From positions 1 to 64,000 of the forward strand of contig JADJDV010000005.1 of assembly GCA_016702555.1 (NCBI GenBank): a DNA stretch of 64,000 bases, written 5' to 3'. Position 1 is the stretch's first letter. Every line of letters begins with the position of its first letter. The stretch is from Burkholderiales bacterium (GTDB taxonomy: Bacteria; Pseudomonadota; Gammaproteobacteria; Burkholderiales; Burkholderiaceae_C). The position numbers were made by a program, and so were the translations under genes. Below are positions 36,364 through 42,621 of this stretch, piece by piece. Below the pieces are notes generated by a model. That model was not told where the DNA came from, did no database searches, and worked only from the letters and a program-made list of their open reading frames with translations.

Positions 36364-37497
36364 TTGAATAGAAATCAAACCTCTTGAAGTTGTTGAATGT
36401 GCCCGCAGATAATCCTCATGGAAATGATCGACATGAGGAAACTCACCCCTGAAGCGCGCCAGGAGCGGCGCCGGCAGGTCATCAAGCTGCGCCGCGCGGG
36501 CTGGACGTATGAAGCCATCGCCGCCGATCTGGGCCTGTCGCGCACCGGCGTGTTCGACATCTGCAAGCGCTATGACCAAGGCGGCGCCAAGGCGCTGGTG
36601 GACAAGCCCTGCGGGCGACCCGTGGGCGTGCTGCGTGCCCTGAGCGAAGAGCAAGAGCGCGACATCCGTCGTCTGGTCATCGACCACACGCCCGATCAGC
36701 TCAAGATGGACTTTGCGTTGTGGACACGCCAGGCGGTGCTGCTGCTGATTGAGCAGCGCTGCGGCGTGCGTCTGACTCCGCAAGGCGTGGGCCTGTACCT
36801 GCGCCGCTGGGGTTTCACGCCGCAAAAGCCCATCCAGCGTGCCTACGAACAACAACCTGCTGCCGTACAGCGCTGGCTCGATGAGCAGTACCCGGCCATC
36901 GAGCACAGAGCCAAGGCTGAAGGTGCAGAAATTCACTGGGCCGATGAGACGGGTCTGCGCTCGGACGATGTGCGCGGGCGCTCTTACGCCCCCATGGGCC
37001 AGACACCGGAGATTCGCGTCAACCAGCGCCGTGAGGGCCTATCCATCATCTCCAGCGTCACCAACCGGGGCAAGGTTCGCTTCAAGGTGTTTGAGGGGGC
37101 GATGAACGCGGCCATCCTGATCGACTTCATGAAGCGACTGGTGCAGGAAGCCAAGAAGGCAAACACCGGCAAAGTATTCCTTGTGCTGGACAACCTGAAG
37201 GTTCATCACGCCAAGCTGGTCAAGGCGTGGCTACAGGAGAACAAGGAGCACATCGAAGTGTTCTACCTGCCCAGCTACAGCCCGGAGCTGAACCCCGACG
37301 AGATGCTCAACGCGAACCTGAAGGCCGCCGTCACGAGCCAGGCGCCCAATCGGCGCAAGGGTCAACTCAAGCAAGCGGCCATCGGGCACCTGCGGCACCT
37401 GCAGAAATCGCCCGCCAAGGTCAAGCAGTTCTTCCAGAAGGAATCGGTCAAATATGCGGCTTGATTTATTTGTTCAAGTGGTTTGATTTCGGATCAA
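36364..37497 (+). mobile_element. IS630-family insertion sequence
   Basis: Inverted ends gaaatcaaacctcttgaa (36371-36388) and the complement of 37473-37490 agree at 17 of 18 positions and extend outward to TTGA/TCAA. TA dinucleotides flank the element at 36362-36363 and 37498-37499, the target duplication of IS630. Removing element and one TA rebuilds gttatacgg, an arm-type integrase site. Confidence 0.85.
36433..37464 (+). CDS. IS630-family DDE transposase
   Basis: 343 residues from ATG 36433 (earlier in-frame ATGs at 36397, 36421 and 36427 are possible). N-terminal HTH (RRAGWTYEAIAADLGLSRTG), DDE residues in IHWADETGLRSDD, FLVLDNLKVHHAK and YSPELNPDEMLN. Intact, so the element may be active. 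A C-terminal remnant of a relative lies at 22318-22593. Confidence 0.9.
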   Translation: MRKLTPEARQERRRQVIKLRRAGWTYEAIAADLGLSRTGVFDICKRYDQGGAKALVDKPCGRPVGVLRALSEEQERDIRRLVIDHTPDQLKMDFALWTRQAVLLLIEQRCGVRLTPQGVGLYLRRWGFTPQKPIQRAYEQQPAAVQRWLDEQYPAIEHRAKAEGAEIHWADETGLRSDDVRGRSYAPMGQTPEIRVNQRREGLSIISSVTNRGKVRFKVFEGAMNAAILIDFMKRLVQEAKKANTGKVFLVLDNLKVHHAKLVKAWLQENKEHIEVFYLPSYSPELNPDEMLNANLKAAVTSQAPNRRKGQLKQAAIGHLRHLQKSPAKVKQFFQKESVKYAA

Positions 37498-37516
37498 TAT
37501 ACGGAAAAGTATACGG
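37498..37516 (+). promoter_or_regulatory. paired arm-type integrase sites, right end of element 2
   Basis: TATACGG at 37498-37504 and 37510-37516, 12 bp apart, same orientation as the pair at 2691-2711. The first copy is interrupted at its 5' side by IS630; before that insertion it read GTTATACGG, identical to both left-end copies. Confidence 0.6.
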
Positions 37517-37637
37517 AAAAAACACGAAATTGGGAGATGTCATCAGAAACGCCGTGAAACAAGAAAAATGCATAAGTCATTGTATTTATTTGATTATTTC
37601 TGATTTCGTGCGATTTTTTGACGCAAAGTGAAACCCG

Positions 37638-37667
37638 GGTTCGACTGCCACCCTCTCCGCCAGATAT
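37638..37667 (+). repeat. attachment-site core, right copy, with tRNA-Ser T-arm fragment
   Basis: The 17-bp core at 37651-37667 equals 2626-2642. Here the preceding bases (gggttcgactgcca) also resemble the T-loop and stem of tRNA-Ser (consensus GGTTCGAATCCCA, two differences), so the 3' about 26 nt of a tRNA-Ser are recognisable. The rest of the tRNA is absent. Confidence 0.75.
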
Positions 37668-37675
37668 AAACCTAA

Positions 37676-38846
37676 GGACGGTCTGAATAATTGACACGCG
37701 GATGTGCTTGGCTGTCCATTTTTTAGCTCTTGCTGGAAACTGAGACCTCGCCGGACGTTTTCGCCTTGCTCGGAGGTTTTTTGCTCTCCCGCAGGCCCTT
37801 TTGGCCCGCGCCGGGCGCACCTATGCCATCAACTTCTTGCGCGCCATCCACAGGTTGGCCAGGCCCAACAAGGTCACGATCTGCGCCGTGTTCTTCTTCA
37901 AACCCCGGTAGCGCACCTTCACATAGCCGAACTGGCACTTCACGACCCGAAACGGATGCTCGACCTTGGCGCGGATGCTGGCCTTGATGCGTTCGATCTG
38001 ATCAAGCTTGCCTTCGATCGGATCGTCCTTGTCCAGCGCTTTGCGCTGGCCCGGCTTCATGGCCACATGCCAGGTGACACTTTCCTTGGCATCGGCTCGC
38101 TTGTCAGCACCCTGGAAGGCCGAGTCGCCAAAGGCATCGCTTTCTTCACCGTGCAGCAAGGCGTTGGCCTCAACGATGTCATGCACGTTGCCTGCCGTGC
38201 CACGCACGCTGTGCGTCAAGCCTGAGTCGGCGTCCACACCGATGTGCGTCTTCATCCCAAAGTACCAGTTGTTGCCCTTCTTGCTGGAGCGCATCTGGGC
38301 ATCGCGCGCGTTGTCCTTGTTCTTGGTGGAGCTGGGCGCAGCAATCAAGGTGGCGTCCACGGCGGTGCCAGCCTTGAGCAGCAATCCCTTGGCGATGAGC
38401 AGCTCGTTGATGAGCTTGAACATCTGCTCGGCCAGCTTGTGCTGCTCCAGCAGGTGACGAAAGCGCAAGATGGTGCTCTCGTCGGGCAGGCGCGTATGCC
38501 AGTTGTCCAGGCCCGCAAACTCGCGGTACAGCGGCACGTCGTGCAAGGCTTCTTCCATGGCCGGATCGCTCAGGGTGAACCACTGCTGCATGAAGTGAAT
38601 GCGCAGCATGGCTTCAACCGCAAAGGGCTGACGCCCGCGTCGGCCAGCCTCAGGGGCATATGGCGCGATCAAGGCCACCAGATCGGCCCAAGGCACCACG
38701 GCATTCATCTCATCGAGAAAGCGCCGCTTGCGCGTGCGCTTGACACTCAGGTTCAGGCCAAGGTCTGATTGCTTCATGGCGCTCAATTGTCCCAAAGACG
38801 CTACATCTTGCATAGCATGAGATCTGCAGATTTGTGCAGACCTTCC
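37676..38846 (-). mobile_element. IS5-family insertion sequence
   Basis: Ends ggacggtctgaataa (from 37676) and the complement ggaaggtctgcacaa (from 38846) form the inverted repeats; flanking CTAA and TTAG lie in inverted rather than direct orientation. About 1.17 kb with one transposase. The left end starts nine bases after the att core, so it inserted at the island junction. Confidence 0.7.
37821..38777 (-). CDS. IS5-family transposase
   Basis: 318 residues from ATG 38777 (MKQSDLGLNLSVKRTRKRRF); an upstream in-frame ATG at 38813 is less likely. DUF772 N-terminus with RIHFMQQWFTLSDPAMEEAL, DDE residues in AGTAVDATLIAAPSS, TAGNVHDIVEA, GDSAFQGADKR and RVVKCQFGYVKVRYRGL. Intact. Confidence 0.9.
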   Translation of the reverse strand: MKQSDLGLNLSVKRTRKRRFLDEMNAVVPWADLVALIAPYAPEAGRRGRQPFAVEAMLRIHFMQQWFTLSDPAMEEALHDVPLYREFAGLDNWHTRLPDESTILRFRHLLEQHKLAEQMFKLINELLIAKGLLLKAGTAVDATLIAAPSSTKNKDNARDAQMRSSKKGNNWYFGMKTHIGVDADSGLTHSVRGTAGNVHDIVEANALLHGEESDAFGDSAFQGADKRADAKESVTWHVAMKPGQRKALDKDDPIEGKLDQIERIKASIRAKVEHPFRVVKCQFGYVKVRYRGLKKNTAQIVTLLGLANLWMARKKLMA

Positions 38847-38851
38847 TTAGG

Positions 38852-39044
38852 TTTTTTTCTTTCATCATTCGCGCTCCCCGCGACACACCCACCCAAAACC
38901 AGCTGGGTAGGGCCTGCATTTGATTGCAGCGGGGACGGACGATGTAGGGTCACTGTCACACGCAGGCGCTTGCGGCCCGTGTGAGCATCGTTGAGTGATG
39001 CTTTCCGCAACCCTTGGCCATCAATTCGTGCTCGCTTCTGGCGG
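38852..39044. other. non-coding spacer
   Basis: About 190 bp between the IS5 end and the hsdM stop codon. No gene, terminator with T-run or repeat seen. Confidence 0.4.
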
Positions 39045-40490
39045 TTAGGACGCCTCGCGCTGCTCCAGCTCCGCACTCACGCCGCGAAACTGCTCCAGCG
39101 CGGCTTCCAGGTTCTCCACGATCTCCGCGGCCAGCACTTCGGGCTCGGGCAGGCTGTCGATGTCTTCCAGGCTGTCGTCTTTCAGCCAGAAGATGTCCAG
39201 GTTCAGCCTGTCGCGCGCAGCCAGGTCGGCGTAGGCAAAGCGACGAAAACGCTCCGTCTCCTGCCGTTCGTGGTAGCAGCGCACAAAGTCGTCAAAGTCG
39301 CCGTGCGCCAGGCGCTTGGTCTTCAGCGTCTTGTGCACGTTGGTGCGGTAGTCGTATACCCACAGCTCTTTGGTCTGCACCTCGCGCGACGCCGGGCGCT
39401 TGTCAAAGAACAGCACATTCGCTTTCACACCGGGGCTGTACCAGATGCCCGTGGGCAGGCGCAGCAGGGTGTGAAAGTTGAAACCCTCCAGCAGCCTCTT
39501 GCGAATGCCCTCGCCCGCGCGTCCGGCCTCGAACAGCACGTTGTCTGGCAGCACCACGCCGGCGCGCCCGTGCGTTTCCAGAATCGTCATGATGTGCTGC
39601 AAGAAGTTCAGCTGCTTGTTCGAGGTGGTGAACTTAAAGTCCTCCCGCTCGTAGCTCTCGCGCTCGGTGCTCACGGCGCCGTCGTCGCCCACCACGCGGT
39701 AGCTGCTTTTTTTGCCGAACGGCGGGTTGGTCATCACCACTTCGTAGCGCGCGGCGGGCGCGGCGGCCAGCGCGTCGCCGGGCACCACGGCGCTGTCAGC
39801 GTCGCCCACGCCGTGCAAATACAGGTTCATGGCACACAGGCGCACCACCTCGTCCACGATGTCCACGCCGTGCAGCCCGTCGGTGCGCAGTCGGCGCAGC
39901 TTGTCGCGGTCCTGGCTTTGCGTCTTCATGTGGTCGTAGGCCGCCAGCAAGAAGCCGCCGGTGCCGCAGGCCGGGTCGCACACTTTTTCGCTGATGCGCG
40001 GGTTGACGCATTTCACGATCGCCTCGATCACCGGGCGCGGCGTGAAGTACTGGCCGGCGCCGGATTTCACCTCCGACGCATTGCGCTCCAGCAGCCCTTC
40101 GTAAATCTCGCCCTTCACGTCCACGTTCATGCCAATCCACGGGCCTTCGCTGTCGATCAGGCTCACCACGCGCTTGAGCTTGGCCGGGTCCGACAGCTTG
40201 TTTTGCGACTTGCGGAAGATGGTGCCAATCAACCCTGGCTCGCGTGCCAGGTTTTCCAGCGTGTGGCGGTATTGGTTTTCCAGGTCGTCCCCGTCTTTGC
40301 TGGCGAGTTGCGCCCAATTCCACTGCGGCGCGATGCTGGACGGCAAGCCCAGGTCAGTCACACGCTCGTGGTCCATCTTCAAAAACAGCAGGTAGGTGAT
40401 CTGCTCAATGTAGTCGCCGTAAGACACGCCCTGGTCGCGCAGCACATGCGCGTAGTTCCAGACCTTGGCGACCAGTTGTTCGTTGCTCAT
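39045..40490 (-). CDS. hsdM: type I restriction-modification DNA methyltransferase subunit
   Basis: 481 residues. N-terminal HsdM_N domain (VAKVWNYAHVLRDQGVSYGD), SAM-binding motif I DPACGTGGFLLA at about 172-183, and motif IV NPPF at about 252-255 for N6-adenine methylation. C-terminal about 60 residues are Glu-rich and helical, for HsdS contact. It is separated from hsdS by a divergently read toxin-antitoxin pair (40604-41210), so it must have its own promoter in the 113-bp gap or depend on read-through antisense to that pair. Confidence 0.95.
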   Translation of the reverse strand: MSNEQLVAKVWNYAHVLRDQGVSYGDYIEQITYLLFLKMDHERVTDLGLPSSIAPQWNWAQLASKDGDDLENQYRHTLENLAREPGLIGTIFRKSQNKLSDPAKLKRVVSLIDSEGPWIGMNVDVKGEIYEGLLERNASEVKSGAGQYFTPRPVIEAIVKCVNPRISEKVCDPACGTGGFLLAAYDHMKTQSQDRDKLRRLRTDGLHGVDIVDEVVRLCAMNLYLHGVGDADSAVVPGDALAAAPAARYEVVMTNPPFGKKSSYRVVGDDGAVSTERESYEREDFKFTTSNKQLNFLQHIMTILETHGRAGVVLPDNVLFEAGRAGEGIRKRLLEGFNFHTLLRLPTGIWYSPGVKANVLFFDKRPASREVQTKELWVYDYRTNVHKTLKTKRLAHGDFDDFVRCYHERQETERFRRFAYADLAARDRLNLDIFWLKDDSLEDIDSLPEPEVLAAEIVENLEAALEQFRGVSAELEQREAS

Positions 40491-40567
40491 GGGGTGTCCT
40501 CTTGTTCCGGTATGGCCGCTGATGGGTCGATGCGTGCGGCGCTAAGGCGTCGGCAAGAAAAACCCAT

Positions 40568-40597
40568 TTGACGCCGACCATTATTCGTATATACAAT
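40568..40597 (+). promoter_or_regulatory. probable promoter of the toxin-antitoxin pair
   Basis: ttgacg (40568-40573), 18 bp, tacaat (40592-40597) is a good sigma-70 promoter. The -10 overlaps the 8-bp palindrome gtatatac (40588-40595), a possible autoregulatory operator. The -10 ends only six bases before the toxin ATG at 40604. Confidence 0.45.
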
Positions 40598-40603
40598 TAA
40601 TTC

Positions 40604-40921
40604 ATGTTCACCGTGGTGGAAACCCCTGCGTTCCAGGCTCTGATCGCCAAAATCTGGACTGAGGATGAACGCCTGGACTTCATCGGCTGGATTGCCGAGA
40701 ACCCGCTGGCCGGTGACGTGATTCCCGGCGCTGACGGAGCGCGCAAGGTGCGCTGGGCAGCGCAAGGCCGTGGCAAGCGTGGCGGGGTGCGCGTGGTTTA
40801 TTTCAACGTGCTGGAGGATGGCTGCATCGTGCTGATCGCGGCCTACGCCAAGAACGTCGTTGAAACCCTCCCGCCCAAGGCCATCAGAAAGGTAAAGCGA
40901 AATGAAGCATCTGAACGTTGA
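40604..40921 (+). CDS. RelE-type toxin
   Basis: 105 residues. Fold blocks: VVETPAFQALIAKIWTEDER, NPLAGDVIPGADGARKVRWA, GKRGGVRVVYFNVLEDGCIV, LIAAYAKN, typical of RelE/HigB-like interferases of the 'GxGKRGGxRVIY' group. It is followed by an antitoxin gene overlapping by 20 bp. No Shine-Dalgarno sequence lies before the ATG. Confidence 0.87.
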   Translation: MFTVVETPAFQALIAKIWTEDERLDFIGWIAENPLAGDVIPGADGARKVRWAAQGRGKRGGVRVVYFNVLEDGCIVLIAAYAKNVVETLPPKAIRKVKRNEASER

Positions 40922-41210
40922 AAAAGTCGCCAAGGCCATCGAGGCCGATGCCGGGCACCCCATTCCCGGTTTGCGCGAAGGCTTGGCACAAGCCAAGCGC
41001 GGCGAGTTCGCCGCGGTCCACACGCCTGAAATGATCGCGCGCCGCAAGGCGGGGCGCCCCGTGGGCAGCGTGCAGGCCGTCACCAAGAAGCCGGTGCAGA
41101 TTCGCCTGGACGCCGATGTGCTCGACGCCCTGCGCGCCACCGGCGACGGTTGGCAAACGCGCGTCAACGACACCCTGCGCTCCAACCTGATCATGGCCGG
41201 GAAGCTGTAG
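40902..41210 (+). CDS. BrnA/DUF4415-like antitoxin
   Basis: 102 residues. The C-terminal half GRPVGSVQAVTKKPVQIRLD, then ADVLDALRATGDGWQTRVN, has the ribbon-helix-helix-like BrnA antitoxin pattern (IRLDxDVLxxLRxxGxGWQTRIN). The N-terminal half should wrap the toxin. Its 3' end overlaps the hsdS 3' end by 20 bp on opposite strands. Confidence 0.85.
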   Translation: MKHLNVEKVAKAIEADAGHPIPGLREGLAQAKRGEFAAVHTPEMIARRKAGRPVGSVQAVTKKPVQIRLDADVLDALRATGDGWQTRVNDTLRSNLIMAGKL

Positions 41211-42621
41211 CGCGCCCCGCGCGGACACGCGCCAGCAAGTCCGCCGCCGGTTCGTCGCCGGGGTCTTGCGGCACCAGCTTGCCGGAGAAGGCGTCTTTCA
41301 GGATGGATTGGCGCAGGGCGGCGGAGCGGGTGAGTTCTAGTCCAATCGTTGCCTCCGTTGCGGCCGCAGCGTCAAATGCTATCTCAATCTGATTTGCAAT
41401 TTCCCACATTTCATCAATGGATGGCAACGGCATAACAAAGCCTTTTACCTTTGCACCATTCAGGGCCGGCTGGTTTCCTCCTTGCCCCTCTTTTCTGCTT
41501 TGTTCATATCGACCCATCAGGTAGTAATAAACAAATTCAGATGGAATTTTTGTCTCGGATACCCGTATCGCTGCTGCGTTTTGATTGTTGCAAGCTGGAA
41601 TATCAAGAATCGCCGCCTGTCCTCGCGTTTTCCCTTCCCCAATCATTGCAAGCAAAATAGTGCCTACAGGATGTATTTTTGTTGAACAACTTTCGTAACC
41701 CGATTGTGATATTTTTTCAGTAGTCTGCTTTATACGGCAGAAGGCCACCTCCCCACTGCTTACCCAAGGTATGGTCCCACCCCAATTGGTAGGGTCTCGC
41801 CTAGATGGCGTCGCACCGCCATAAACATCGAACAATTGCTCCAAACTCGCCCACACCCACTTATTGGGTAGCTCAGGTAGATCGCTGGTATCAGGCGCGA
41901 CGGGTTCCTGGTACTTGCCTCGGCCTTGCCAGTTTTCGCGGCGGGCTTGCAGGATGCGCGCCAGCAGGTCACGGCCGTGTTCCAGGCGATGGGCGTTTTG
42001 CGCGCGCCAGTCGGCCGTGAGCGCGCCGGTGACCGCCGCCTTGAGCACCGACTGGCGGTAGCGGGCCAATAGCGTAGCTACTCTCCGCAGCGCGGCCTCG
42101 CCCGCATCCAGTTGCGAAAACAGCGTTTCGATTTTTTCGACGATGCGGCGTTGTTCTTCAAATGGCGCGAGGGGAACTTGTAACCCTCGAATCTGATTTA
42201 GTCGAACGCCTTTTACGGTAGTTCCCGTACCCATTGCCTCGATCTTGCCGGCAATCGAAAGCAGCCATTGTTCCAGATACGACTTATCGAGCGCTTCTGA
42301 TGGAAACAATGCTTTCAGATCTTGATTGATGGCGGTCGACATCACTGGTCGCACGACTTTGCCAAGCCCCATGCGAGTGGCAATAATTACCGTGTCTGCG
42401 GGAACAATTTTGGAGCTACTGCTCTTTAGTGCCTGTTGAGTTATATTGAATCCAGTTTCCGATGGTCGTGACACCCTCATGTCTTTGACCGTCATCAACG
42501 GAATATCACCTTGAAAATATTCTGAGATTTCTTTGGAAGGCGTGCCGCCGCCAACAATGTCGTCGAGAACCTCGCTCAATTCGGTGCGAACCCAGCTTTC
42601 CGGCAGAGAACGCTCCATCAC
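41191..42621 (-). CDS. hsdS: type I restriction-modification specificity subunit
   Basis: 476 residues with two target-recognition domains. TRD1 begins LPESWVRTELSEVLDDIVGG (1-150) and ends in LAPFEEQRRIVEKIETLFSQ, the first conserved helix; TRD2 starts LPNKWVWASLEQLFDVYGGA (about 255) and ends in the second helix near 400-440 (IDEMWEIANQIEIAFDA). Start overlaps the hsdR stop by 4 bp. The TRDs are lower in GC than the flanking genes, as usual for recombining specificity domains. Recognition sequence cannot be predicted. Confidence 0.93.
   Translation of the reverse strand: MMERSLPESWVRTELSEVLDDIVGGGTPSKEISEYFQGDIPLMTVKDMRVSRPSETGFNITQQALKSSSSKIVPADTVIIATRMGLGKVVRPVMSTAINQDLKALFPSEALDKSYLEQWLLSIAGKIEAMGTGTTVKGVRLNQIRGLQVPLAPFEEQRRIVEKIETLFSQLDAGEAALRRVATLLARYRQSVLKAAVTGALTADWRAQNAHRLEHGRDLLARILQARRENWQGRGKYQEPVAPDTSDLPELPNKWVWASLEQLFDVYGGATPSRRDPTNWGGTIPWVSSGEVAFCRIKQTTEKISQSGYESCSTKIHPVGTILLAMIGEGKTRGQAAILDIPACNNQNAAAIRVSETKIPSEFVYYYLMGRYEQSRKEGQGGNQPALNGAKVKGFVMPLPSIDEMWEIANQIEIAFDAAAATEATIGLELTRSAALRQSILKDAFSGKLVPQDPGDEPAADLLARVRAGRATASRP

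Noticed and set aside
37638..37663. Complete tRNA-Ser gene
   Set aside because: Only the T-loop side and acceptor 3' strand are recognisable; no anticodon arm, D arm or 5' acceptor strand precedes it.
40604..40921. Part of a phage or of the hsd operon
   Set aside because: Opposite strand to hsd genes and clear RelE-type blocks with an overlapping antitoxin.
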